From: an uncultured Erysipelotrichaceae bacterium
GTDB lineage: Bacteria; Bacillota_I; Bacilli_A; RFN20; CAG-826
DNA: 44,314 nucleotides
Direction: 5' to 3'
NCBI GenBank assembly: GCA_902799855.1
Contig: CADCCA010000004.1
Span: 1-44,314, forward strand
Shown here one piece after another: positions 35,076 through 42,180 of the stretch (position 1 is its first letter; every line of letters starts with the position of its first letter). The translations under genes and the position numbers were made by a program. Under the pieces are notes generated by a model. That model did no database searches. It had not been told where the DNA came from and was given only the letters and a program-made list of their open reading frames with translations.

Positions 35076-35677
35076 TGGATAGTAAAGAACTATACGATTA
35101 CATATTGAAAATCCAATCCATCGCTAAAATCGGATTGGTTTTTTCTAAAGATCCATACGCTATTACTAACTATCAACAGATCAATGATTTGACTTTAGAA
35201 ATGTTAGAAAAACTGATGGAAATTGAATTTCATCGCCCTAATTATTTCTCGAGGGATATTTATCCTACACCAAGCGTATCTGTGAGAGCGGTTATTTTAA
35301 ACAAAAATCGCGATAAAGTTTTAATGGTTAGAGAAAGCAATAGTGGTACTTATTCCTTCCCTGGAGGCTGGGCGGATTTATATGATTCTGCTGGTCAAAC
35401 AGCGATTAATGAATCAAGCCAAGAAGCCGGAGCGGATATCGAACTAGTAAGGTTAGTAGGAGTCCTTACACCATTTAAAACCTCAGTAAGCACTCCTGAA
35501 TATCTCGTCGTATTTGAAGCTAAACTCAAAGGCGATCTCCACGAACACGAATATGAAACAGATGATGTTGATTGGTTCTCTTTAGATAAACTTCCTCCAA
35601 TGTCTAGAAAAGTGGGAAAAGAAGAAATTGACCGCATCATTGACGCTATAAAAGCCAACAAAACAATCTTTGACTAA
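35075..35677 (+). CDS. Nudix hydrolase with N-terminal extension
   Basis: A 200-residue cytoplasmic hydrolase of nucleoside-diphosphate derivatives. A helical N-terminal part (residues 1-60) precedes the Nudix fold (VSVRAVILNKNRDKVLMVRES). The Nudix box reads GGWADLYDSAGQTAINESSQEAG: the usual RE-x-x-EE core is NESSQE, so Arg is replaced by Asn and one metal-binding Glu by Gln; activity may be altered. It is translationally coupled to cdaA (TAATG), so a nucleotide-signal or ADP-ribose-type substrate is possible but unproven. Confidence 0.82.
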   Translation: MDSKELYDYILKIQSIAKIGLVFSKDPYAITNYQQINDLTLEMLEKLMEIEFHRPNYFSRDIYPTPSVSVRAVILNKNRDKVLMVRESNSGTYSFPGGWADLYDSAGQTAINESSQEAGADIELVRLVGVLTPFKTSVSTPEYLVVFEAKLKGDLHEHEYETDDVDWFSLDKLPPMSRKVGKEEIDRIIDAIKANKTIFD

Positions 35678-35690
35678 TAAATAATCACAA

Positions 35691-35718
35691 AATGTCCTTA
35701 AAAAATAAGGTCATTTTT
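35691..35718 (+). terminator. Terminator of the cdaA-Nudix operon
   Basis: AATGTCCTTA pairs with TAAGGTCATT (T-T mismatch in the middle) around an A-rich loop, followed by a T-run. Confidence 0.75.
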
Positions 35719-35744
35719 GTTATGCTATTCTATATGACAAATTT

Positions 35745-35794
35745 AACAATTCTTGCAAAGTTAACAAATAACAATTCTTGCAAAGTTAACAAAT
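35745..35794 (+). repeat. Perfect 25-bp tandem duplication
   Basis: Two identical 25-base units (35745-35769 and 35770-35794), each beginning AACAATTCTTGCAAAGTTAA. Twenty-five is not a multiple of three. With one copy removed, ATG at 35734 runs in frame into the downstream membrane-protein gene; with two, the frame closes at 35883. Confidence 0.95.
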
Positions 35795-35800
35795 ATCCAA

Positions 35801-36403
35801 TTGGCCTTCATCATTATCGTTCCAATTGTGCTTATTTTATTCTCGGCAGTTTGCTTATATTTCCCAATTTCTCACGCTTATAACCGTAAACATTTCCAAA
35901 TTCATTATTACAAAAGAGTGTACAAGGTCGCTTTAGAAAATGATTACTTTTTAATCAATCAATTCGTTTTCAAAATCGATTCCAATAAACTCGCTAATGT
36001 CGATCACATCTTATTCGGAAATAAATACATCTACGTTCTTTCTAGCAAATATTATCAAGGTGATTTAGTTGGCAAATACCATGACAAGTCCCTTATTTTC
36101 ATCTCACATCGCGGTAAAAAATGCTACACGGATAACCCGTTTAATCAAGTCAAAACTTTAGCGAGCAAGTTATCTTCATCCACTGGTATCGATGCTTCTT
36201 TAATGATTGGTATCGTCTTAGTCAATGATGACTGCAAAGTCGCAGTGCAAAGCGATTCCAAACAATTTTATATCATTCAAAGAAAGCGCTTCGCTTCTTT
36301 AATTAAGGCTATTGAATCTCGTCCGGTGGGGGAGATCAATCAAACCCAATTACAAAAAGCGGTTCTTTCAATCGCTAAACAAAACAAGAGGAAGAAAGAC
36401 TAA
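35801..36403 (+). CDS. NERD-like membrane protein, 5' end shifted by a tandem repeat
   Basis: As it stands, the frame can only start at TTG 35801, without a ribosome site, giving 200 residues. One membrane helix (AFIIIVPIVLILFSAVCLYF) precedes a domain resembling NERD nuclease-related proteins: NVDHILFGNKYIYVLSSKYY and NPFNQVKTL match the DHxxIG...ETKxY and NPxxQ landmarks, though the catalytic ETK is SSK here. With a single copy of the 25-base repeat, translation from ATG 35734 would read MTNLTILAKLTNIQLAFIII, a sensible N-terminus. The gene may be recently broken or switchable. It overlaps the next gene by 1 base. Confidence 0.7.
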   Translation: MAFIIIVPIVLILFSAVCLYFPISHAYNRKHFQIHYYKRVYKVALENDYFLINQFVFKIDSNKLANVDHILFGNKYIYVLSSKYYQGDLVGKYHDKSLIFISHRGKKCYTDNPFNQVKTLASKLSSSTGIDASLMIGIVLVNDDCKVAVQSDSKQFYIIQRKRFASLIKAIESRPVGEINQTQLQKAVLSIAKQNKRKKD

Positions 36404-37398
36404 TGAAAGAATCCATTACCAAAATTTCTTTTCTTCGTTTTAAAAGTAACATCCTCACTTATATCGCTATCGGCTTGATGTGTGGTTTGTTTTTTATCTT
36501 GGTGTCAGCCTTATCTTTTATCGATGAATTAATCTTTATTCTCGCTATTCCTTTATTAGCCTTACCAATGCTATTTGCTTCGCACATTGCTTCCTATTTA
36601 TTAGAGATGGATCAACAAGTGACAGCGGGCTCTTTTTTCCGCTACTTCGTTAGCTTTTATAGACCACAGTTTAGAGGTGCTTTTCGAGCCATCTTATCTT
36701 TCTTAATTTCTTTAGCGGTTTATTTCTGCTTAATGATGTTATCGTACTTCGTTTTGTTCTTTGTTTTCAAAGGACATTATGGAGATACCTTCACTAATGC
36801 GGTCAATAATTTAATCGCTCTTTATTCTTCAGGAGCGACATATGAAGAACTATTAAATTCGCTTAAGGAAAATGGTGGAGTTTTATTAACCTTCGTTTCC
36901 TTTATTGCCGCTATGCCATTGCCATTTAGCATTGTGACATTTATTTGTTTCACTTCCTATAACTCAATTGCTTTATATTACCGCGCTAATTTGGCTAGTG
37001 GTGCTCCTTCTTTATTACGCTTAGGTATTTCTATTGCCTATCGCGATTTTCGTAAGACCATGCTTAAAGACTGGTTAAAACTCAATTTCTGGCTTATCTT
37101 ATTGCCTTTAATTGGATGCGCGGTCGCAGGCGCGATATGCGTATTCGCTACTAAAACATATACATTGTTACCACCAGCGGTCACCGTTGGAGCGTTCGTC
37201 CCACTCGTGTTCTTTCTTCCATTTTATTTTCCTAATATGGAAGTTTTATATCATCGCTATGAAGAATCCTTTAAAGAAGGCAATAAAAAAGCCATCGAAA
37301 TCTTCCTTGAACGCATTTCAAATAGCATTGAATTAAGCGAAGAAGAAAAAAGAAAACTAGAAGAATCCTTCAAAGATGATAGTGAAAAGAACGAATAA
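36403..37398 (+). CDS. Multi-pass membrane protein, coupled to the NERD-like gene
   Basis: A 331-residue protein with about six to seven membrane segments (for example NILTYIAIGLMCGLFFILV, AILSFLISLAVYFCLMML, LILLPLIGCAVAGAICVF) and a charged C-terminal helix (ISNSIELSEEEKRKLEESF). I recognise no family with confidence; the layout resembles DUF624-type or ComEC-unrelated stress membrane proteins. Start codon overlaps the previous stop (TAATG), so its translation depends on the switch-like upstream gene. Confidence 0.7.
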   Translation: MKESITKISFLRFKSNILTYIAIGLMCGLFFILVSALSFIDELIFILAIPLLALPMLFASHIASYLLEMDQQVTAGSFFRYFVSFYRPQFRGAFRAILSFLISLAVYFCLMMLSYFVLFFVFKGHYGDTFTNAVNNLIALYSSGATYEELLNSLKENGGVLLTFVSFIAAMPLPFSIVTFICFTSYNSIALYYRANLASGAPSLLRLGISIAYRDFRKTMLKDWLKLNFWLILLPLIGCAVAGAICVFATKTYTLLPPAVTVGAFVPLVFFLPFYFPNMEVLYHRYEESFKEGNKKAIEIFLERISNSIELSEEEKRKLEESFKDDSEKNE

Positions 37399-37423
37399 AA
37401 AAACCTAGACATTTAAGTCTAGG
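37397..37423 (-). terminator. Terminator of tRNA-Gly(GCC)
   Basis: CCTAGAC (37404-37410) and GTCTAGG (37417-37423) with a 6-base loop; read leftward a seven-T run follows. It may also act weakly for the plus-strand gene ending at 37398. Confidence 0.8.
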
Positions 37424-37435
37424 TGATTCTCTGTC

Positions 37436-37509
37436 TGGAGCAAGTGACGGGAATCGAACCCGCATATTAACCTTGGCAAGGTTACGTTCTACCACTGAAC
37501 TACACCTGC
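37436..37509 (-). tRNA. tRNA-Gly (GCC)
   Basis: On the minus strand the acceptor GCAGGTG/CACTTGC (one G-T), encoded CCA and T-loop TTCGATT are intact. The anticodon stem TAACC/GGTTA with loop TTGCCAA gives GCC. Confidence 0.95.
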
Positions 37510-37536
37510 ATTTGGATTTCCAAATCGCGCCTAATT

Positions 37537-37564
37537 ATTATAGCAAAACCAAAATATCTTGCAA
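37537..37564 (-). promoter_or_regulatory. tRNA-Gly(GCC) promoter
   Basis: On the minus strand TTGCAA (37564-37559), 16 bases, TATAAT (37542-37537), 27 bases before the tRNA. Confidence 0.65.
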
Positions 37565-37597
37565 TACTAACTTAAAAAACTTTTTAGAGGTGAAAAT

Positions 37598-39268
37598 ATG
37601 ATTACAAACAAACAACTCGCTGACTTAATATTTCCAAATGTTAAAGAGACAGTCGATGATCTAGAAAAAAGATATCCAGAAAGAAACCTTCCTGAAGGCG
37701 CGGAAGTGACAAGATTTGCCCCAAGCCCAACGGGCTTCTTACATACTGGTTCTCTTTTCACATCGATGATCTGCCGTAAAGTCGCTACTCAAAGTAATGG
37801 TGTTTTCTATATCAGACTTGAAGATACCGATACCAAAAGAGAAATCGCTGGTTCAGGTGAACAACTCTTAGAACAACTTCATATTTTTGATGTTAATCCT
37901 GATGAAGGCTATTTAGGTAATTCTGAAAAAGGTAATTACGGCCCATATATCCAATCTAAACGTGCGGATATCTACTGCGTAGCAATTAAGCACCTCTTAG
38001 AAGAAGGTAAAGCCTATCCATGTTTCTGCACCTCTGAAGATTTAGAAGCCCTTCGCGCGGAACAAGAAAAACAAAAATTAAATCCAGGTTATTATGGAGA
38101 ATTCGCTAAATGCCGTAATCTCACTAATGAAGAGAAATATGAAAGAATCAAAAACGGCGAAAAGTTTGTCATCCGTTTCAAAAGTAACGGCAATCACGAA
38201 AATAAAATCACTGTCACTGACTTAGTCAGAGGCACATTTGAAATCGCCGAAAACGATCAAGATATCGTTATCTATAAGAGTGATGGTTTACCAACCTATC
38301 ACTTCGCTCACGCAGTGGATGATCACTTCATGAGAACCACAACCGTCATCCGTGGTGAAGAATGGGTCGCATCCTTACCAATTCACGTTGAATTATTCGC
38401 CGCTTTAGGTTGGAAAGCTCCAAAATACGCTCACTTACCAGTCATCATGAAAGTTGATGAAGAAACAGGTAATAAGCGTAAGTTATCTAAACGTAAAGAT
38501 AAAGAAGCCGCTGTTAGTTACTTCATCGAAGATGGTTATTTACCAAAATCATTAATCATGTATTTAATGACCATCGCTAATTCTAACTTTGAAGAATGGA
38601 TTTTAAATAACAAATTCGAAGGTATGGAAAACTTCACATTCTCATTTAATAAAATGAATAATGAAGGTGCCTTATTCGATATGGGTAAACTCAACTTCTT
38701 TGCGAGAGAAATCCTAGTGAAATATAACAAAGATGAATTCACAGATTTAGCCTATAAGTACGCTAAAGAATATAATCCAGAACTCAAAAAGGCTATTGAA
38801 TACAATAGAGATTATTTCGCTAGCATCATGAATATCGATAGAGAAAAAGCCAATCCAAGAAAAGACTATGAAAAGTTTGGTAATATCTTAGATATCATTG
38901 GTTTCTTTTATGAAGAAGGCTATCAAAAAGCTATCCAAGAACCATTACCATTCAATGAAAAATTCTCTAAAGAAGATTTAAAAGAAGCCTTAACTGCCAT
39001 TAAAGAAAAACTCAACGTTAACCAAGATGAACAAATCTGGTTCAACAACTTAAAAGAAATCGGTACTTCATTAAATTACGCTGCCAACAATAAGGAATAC
39101 AAAGCTAATCCAGAAGCCTATAAAGGCAGTATTGGCGATTTAGCGGAAATCCTCCGTATTACCTTAACTGGTAGAAAGAACGCTCCAAACCTTTGTACAG
39201 TTATGTATATCTTAGGTAAAGAAGAAACCAATAGACGTATTGATACCGTTATTTCTTTACTAAAATAA
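37598..39268 (+). CDS. gltX: Glutamate-tRNA ligase
   Basis: Class I aminoacyl-tRNA synthetase charging tRNA-Glu; 556 residues (bacterial GltX is usually 460-500). The HIGH-type site is RFAPSPTGFLHTGSL (residues about 39-53) and the KMSKS-type site KRKLSKRKDK (about 291-300). An N-terminal extension of about 38 residues precedes the Rossmann fold. The C-terminal anticodon-binding cage follows. TTTTAGAGGTG is the ribosome site. Its substrate tRNA-Glu(CTC) gene starts 28 bases after its stop. Confidence 0.93.
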   Translation: MITNKQLADLIFPNVKETVDDLEKRYPERNLPEGAEVTRFAPSPTGFLHTGSLFTSMICRKVATQSNGVFYIRLEDTDTKREIAGSGEQLLEQLHIFDVNPDEGYLGNSEKGNYGPYIQSKRADIYCVAIKHLLEEGKAYPCFCTSEDLEALRAEQEKQKLNPGYYGEFAKCRNLTNEEKYERIKNGEKFVIRFKSNGNHENKITVTDLVRGTFEIAENDQDIVIYKSDGLPTYHFAHAVDDHFMRTTTVIRGEEWVASLPIHVELFAALGWKAPKYAHLPVIMKVDEETGNKRKLSKRKDKEAAVSYFIEDGYLPKSLIMYLMTIANSNFEEWILNNKFEGMENFTFSFNKMNNEGALFDMGKLNFFAREILVKYNKDEFTDLAYKYAKEYNPELKKAIEYNRDYFASIMNIDREKANPRKDYEKFGNILDIIGFFYEEGYQKAIQEPLPFNEKFSKEDLKEALTAIKEKLNVNQDEQIWFNNLKEIGTSLNYAANNKEYKANPEAYKGSIGDLAEILRITLTGRKNAPNLCTVMYILGKEETNRRIDTVISLLK

Positions 39269-39279
39269 AAACTCGGGAG

Positions 39280-39285
39280 TATAAT
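39280..39285 (+). promoter_or_regulatory. -10 box of tRNA-Glu inside a palindrome
   Basis: TATAAT eleven bases before tRNA-Glu overlaps GGAGT-ATAATT-ACTCC (39276-39291). No clear -35; read-through from gltX is also possible. Confidence 0.45.
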
Positions 39286-39295
39286 TACTCCTGCT

Positions 39296-39372
39296 GGTCC
39301 TATGGAGAAGTGGCTTAACTCATCGCCCTCTCAAGGCGACATTCACGGGTTCGAATCCCGTTGGGATCACCA
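39296..39372 (+). tRNA. tRNA-Glu (CTC)
   Basis: Acceptor GGTCCTA/TGGGATC (two G-T pairs), encoded CCA, T-loop TTCGAAT. The anticodon stem TCGCC/GGCGA with loop CTCTCAA gives CTC, reading GAG. Confidence 0.9.
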
Positions 39373-39375
39373 AAT

Positions 39376-39426
39376 CGATAAATACTCGCTATTTCTTGTT
39401 TGAGAAAAGCGAGTTTTTATTTATCG
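39376..39426 (+). terminator. Terminator of tRNA-Glu
   Basis: ACTCGCT (39384-39390) and AGCGAGT (39408-39414), then TTTTTATTT. Flanking CGATAAAT and ATTTATCG extend the stem to about 15 pairs. Confidence 0.85.
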
Positions 39427-39514
39427 ACCTTTTTGTGGCGCTATGATTAGACCGAGGCACAAGAAAAGAGGTTACTTTTTATTAATAAATGTTTGTGTTA
39501 TATTTTCCTTATCT

Positions 39515-39904
39515 ATGAAAAAAGTATTTCTATTGTTACCATTCCTTGCTTTTTCTCTTTGTGGTTGTACGCATGATAGCAAAACAAATAATCCTACCTC
39601 AGGATCTATTAACGACAGCATTACAACTGTAAATTTAGACTTGTCTAATTTTGAAAGATATATAAGTTATACAAAAAAAGAAGGTTTTACAGGCGCTGGT
39701 GGCTTTTCGCCATATGAAGCATGGCTAGAGTTTGAAGGGTTGTTATCCATTGGAGTGTATGATGTTACAGTTACTTACGTGGTTGGTGACACTCCATATA
39801 ATTTTAAATTGGATGTTTCAGGTGGAGGAAAAACCGACTATTTTGATAGAAACGCTAGCTGTGAAATCACGAAAGTATCTGGCACTGTTTCTTATCGGCT
39901 TTAA
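39515..39904 (+). CDS. Small lipoprotein of unknown function
   Basis: A 129-residue exported protein with signal peptide and lipobox AFSLCGC. The mature part is Thr/Ser-rich, then a single beta-sandwich-like domain (NFERYISYTKKEG ... VTVTYVVGD ... GTVSYRL). I recognise no family. The start is set at 39515 (MKKVFLLLPFLAFSL) because the signal peptide begins there. TATATT ends 10 bases upstream and no Shine-Dalgarno is seen, so the message may be leaderless. Confidence 0.7.
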   Translation: MKKVFLLLPFLAFSLCGCTHDSKTNNPTSGSINDSITTVNLDLSNFERYISYTKKEGFTGAGGFSPYEAWLEFEGLLSIGVYDVTVTYVVGDTPYNFKLDVSGGGKTDYFDRNASCEITKVSGTVSYRL

Positions 39905-39986
39905 TCAGCATTAGGTAGGCATATAGATATATCTAACGTATTTTTCACACATATTATTTCTAAGAATTGAGTCGAACTAATAAATT

Positions 39987-40634
39987 ATGGAAGCGTTATA
40001 TATTGTTTCAATTGTTATCTTTGTTGTTCTTCTTATCATAATAATTCCTTTTGCGATTAAGCGAAAAAGGGAACACCTATCAGGAGAATATGGTGAAAGA
40101 AAAACATCTGAACTCTTGTCTGATTTGCAGTTAGAAGATGAAGTGATAATCAATGATTATATCGCTAGCAGGAATAGAAAAAATTCTTCTTCAATTCAAA
40201 TAGACCATATTTTTATTTCCCACAAGGGAATCTTTGTTATTGAAACCAAAGATTATCGAGGAAGAATATATGGCTCGAAAGAACAAAACAACTGGACACA
40301 AGTTTTAGCTTATGGAGAAGTGAAAAACAAACCATATAATCCAATCAAGCAAAATGAAACACATTGCCAATATGTTGGTAGATTATTAGATTGGAAATAT
40401 CCAATTTACAATGTTGTTATCTTTATTAAAGCAGATATAAAAAGAGTCAGTGGTGCAAGCGGTTTTGTATTTGATCCATATTCATTTAGAAGTTGGTATA
40501 AATATATGTCCACAAACCCTAAAATGACTTCGCAAGCTATTCAAACCATCAAACAGCAAATACTTAATGAAATGAATAGAATGCAAATTACAAAAGAAGA
40601 ACATATACGTAATGTTCAAAGAAATCGTGAATAA
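39987..40634 (+). CDS. NERD-domain membrane protein
   Basis: A 215-residue protein. One N-terminal membrane helix (IVSIVIFVVLLIIIIPFAI) is followed by a NERD domain: GEYGERKTSELLSDL, IQIDHIFISHKGIFVIETKDY and NPIKQNETHCQYVGRLL. Unlike the paralogue at 35801, the restriction-endonuclease-like residues (D...ETK) are intact, so nuclease activity is possible. The active domain should face the cytoplasm. Local AT content is higher than in the core genes, and no clear ribosome site precedes it. It sits in a small accessory group. Confidence 0.85.
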   Translation: MEALYIVSIVIFVVLLIIIIPFAIKRKREHLSGEYGERKTSELLSDLQLEDEVIINDYIASRNRKNSSSIQIDHIFISHKGIFVIETKDYRGRIYGSKEQNNWTQVLAYGEVKNKPYNPIKQNETHCQYVGRLLDWKYPIYNVVIFIKADIKRVSGASGFVFDPYSFRSWYKYMSTNPKMTSQAIQTIKQQILNEMNRMQITKEEHIRNVQRNRE

Positions 40635-40697
40635 AACGTATTATTGATTACTTTATTAATAGGAACTACAATTTTGACTAGTCAGTAGGTAAGAGGA

Positions 40698-41090
40698 ATG
40701 GAAAGCTTAAAAGAATTCATTGAGAAACATTCTAAAAGTAAAGAAAAAACTTCCTCATTTGTGGAGTATCTTTATTCTTTGATGGATAAGTATGGTTTTG
40801 ATAATGCTGCTGATTTATATAATAAAGCCAATATTTCTAGGCAACTTTGGTCATCAATCATCTCAGAAAAATCCAATCCTTCACTTAATGTTTGTTTAAA
40901 AATTGCGTTCGCTTTAAATGTCAATAATCACGAATGCAAATATCTATTAAAGAAAGCAGGATATACATTAGCCTCTTCTAATAAATATGCACTTATCATT
41001 AGATACGCTATTGAGAATAAGATATACGATATCTATGAAGTTAATAAATTATTAGAAAATAATGGTTATGCTGATTCTCTAATTATTTAG
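40698..41090 (+). CDS. XRE-like helix-turn-helix protein
   Basis: A 130-residue DNA-binding protein. The helix-turn-helix is KANISRQLWSSIISEKSNPSL, followed by NVCLKIAFALN, typical of the Cro/CI fold (about residues 42-75). The C-terminal part (KKAGYTLASSNKYALIIRYAIENKIYDIYEVN; in parts) is a conserved tail of a Bacillota XRE subgroup of unknown ligand. Ribosome site TAAGAGGA. A terminator separates it from the HD hydrolase gene. Confidence 0.8.
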   Translation: MESLKEFIEKHSKSKEKTSSFVEYLYSLMDKYGFDNAADLYNKANISRQLWSSIISEKSNPSLNVCLKIAFALNVNNHECKYLLKKAGYTLASSNKYALIIRYAIENKIYDIYEVNKLLENNGYADSLII

Positions 41091-41117
41091 AAATAATTAA
41101 ATGTGGTCGAATCAATT

Positions 41118-41140
41118 GTCAAATGCGATTTGACCTTTTT
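41118..41140 (+). terminator. Terminator of the XRE-like gene
   Basis: GTCAAAT (41118-41124) and ATTTGAC (41128-41134) with a 3-base loop, then C and TTTTTT. Confidence 0.8.
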
Positions 41141-41187
41141 TAATATCTTTTTTCCTATAATTGCGGTGTCGAAAGGGGAAAAGACAA

Positions 41188-41850
41188 ATGAATGAGAACT
41201 TAAAAAAGATTCATGCATACTTAATGAGCAGAGGAACCAGCGAGAAAGCTTTGTTGGCCGCTGATAAATCTTCCGTTTATCTAGCGATGGAAATTATGGA
41301 ATATGCTCACAAAGATCAAAAAAGAGAAAATGGTGAAGAATATGCCAACCATCCTGCCAGATGCTTAGTCACTTATCGCGATTTAATTGGTCTCAGCCCA
41401 GAAGGGAACGGAAATATTGATGAGGATTTAATTTGTCGATGTCGTGTACCATTTAAGGGTGTACAAGAAGTGTGCTTGCTTCATGATGTGATTGAAGATA
41501 CAGAATTCACAATAGAAGATATTAAGGATATATACACTGAATGTGGCTTAGAAGAATACTTCATCATGTATATTGAAGATGCTCTTACGAGAATTACTCA
41601 CGATAAGACAGTTGATTATGCCGACTATATTAAAATCTGTCTAAGAAATCCTATTTCAGCTTTAGTGAAAATGCTTGATTTGAATGATAATCTTAATGTC
41701 CTAAGTTTAACTAGATACGACGAAGAGAGATATCATAGGGCACAAGGGTATCTATTCTATACTTTAATCATTAATGATGCTTATCATTTTATTGAGTGTG
41801 CTAATGAATATCGAAATGCATTAAACGAAGACAAACTATTGACAAACTAA
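41188..41850 (+). CDS. RelA/SpoT-type HD hydrolase (small alarmone hydrolase-like)
   Basis: A 220-residue cytoplasmic HD-domain protein. HPARCLVTY, the HD...ED core LLHDVIEDTEF (His99, Asp100, Glu103, Asp104) and KMLDLNDNL are the motifs of the (p)ppGpp hydrolase domain in SpoT/RelA and Mesh1. There is no synthetase domain, so it would remove, not make, alarmone, or act on a related nucleotide. The start at 41188 follows AAAGGGGAAAAGAC; an upstream TTG extension is rejected. TATAAT at 41156-41161 probably starts its transcript. Its end contains the -35 of the tryptophan T-box. Confidence 0.78.
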   Translation: MNENLKKIHAYLMSRGTSEKALLAADKSSVYLAMEIMEYAHKDQKRENGEEYANHPARCLVTYRDLIGLSPEGNGNIDEDLICRCRVPFKGVQEVCLLHDVIEDTEFTIEDIKDIYTECGLEEYFIMYIEDALTRITHDKTVDYADYIKICLRNPISALVKMLDLNDNLNVLSLTRYDEERYHRAQGYLFYTLIINDAYHFIECANEYRNALNEDKLLTN

Positions 41851-41868
41851 CCAAATAGTGGGGATAAT
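41839..41868 (+). promoter_or_regulatory. Promoter of the tryptophan transporter operon
   Basis: TTGACA (41839-41844), 18 bases, GATAAT (41863-41868). The -35 lies in the last codons of the HD gene. The predicted start near 41875 begins the T-box RNA. Confidence 0.7.
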
Positions 41869-41874
41869 CAGTTA

Positions 41875-42103
41875 TACATATAAACCGATGAAGTGGAATA
41901 GTAACTTCCAAAAGTAATTGATAGAGAGTTCTGGGTTGGTGTAACAGAATAATTGCTTGGAAGCGAATGGACCAATGAGGGCGACTAATACTCGACGGCA
42001 TCACTCCGTAACCATGTGATAGTGTATGTTAGTACACGAAACCCCTAAGGTGGCATAGTAAAAGATTTTTAAGCTTTTATCCTTTCGGGAAAAAGCTTTT
42101 TTG
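41875..42103 (+). promoter_or_regulatory. Tryptophan T-box riboswitch
   Basis: Stem I contains AGAGAG (41923-41928), the distal TTCTGGGTTGGTGTAACAGAA hairpin, and the specifier region GCGAATGGACC with TGG (Trp) at 41968-41970. The antiterminator pairs 42042-42050 with 42081-42089 (AAGG/CCTT plus CCC/GGG) and 42059-42064 with 42074-42079 (TAAAAG/CTTTTA), leaving the bulge TGGC (42051-42054). Its C would pair with discriminator G73, as in tRNA-Trp. The competing terminator is AAGCTTTT (42071-42078) with AAAAGCTT (42091-42098) and a T-run. Uncharged tRNA-Trp should switch the operon on. Confidence 0.9.
42071..42102 (+). terminator. Regulated terminator of the T-box
   Basis: AAGCTTTT/AAAAGCTT stem with inner TCC/GGA and TTTC loop, followed by six T. 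Its 5' arm overlaps the antiterminator's 3' strand, so the two are exclusive. Confidence 0.88.
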
Positions 42104-42120
42104 TTTAATAGGAGAAGAAA

Positions 42121-42153
42121 ATGAAATTCTTAGAAATGGTCTTTCGATGGTGA
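42121..42153 (+). CDS. Candidate Trp-ending leader peptide
   Basis: A ten-codon frame MKFLEMVFRW then TGA. AGGAG (42110-42114) lies six bases before the ATG, a better ribosome site than that of the transporter gene itself. It begins 18 bases after the T-box terminator, so it is made only in read-through transcripts. Its last sense codon is TGG, the amino acid sensed upstream. A GACG/CGTC hairpin with T-run follows 10 bases later. Ribosome stalling at TGG or TGA when Trp is scarce could affect that hairpin. No homologue is known to me; if TGA were Trp the peptide would read on, but TGA is a stop here. Confidence 0.55.
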   Translation: MKFLEMVFRW

Positions 42154-42157
42154 AAAC

Positions 42158-42180
42158 ATAGGGACGTGTCGTCTATTTTT
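42158..42180 (+). terminator. Weak second hairpin after the leader peptide
   Basis: ATA-GG-GACG (42158-42166), loop TGT, CGTC-TAT (42170-42176), then TTTTT. The stem is short with a GG bulge, so it is a candidate attenuator only. Confidence 0.4.
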
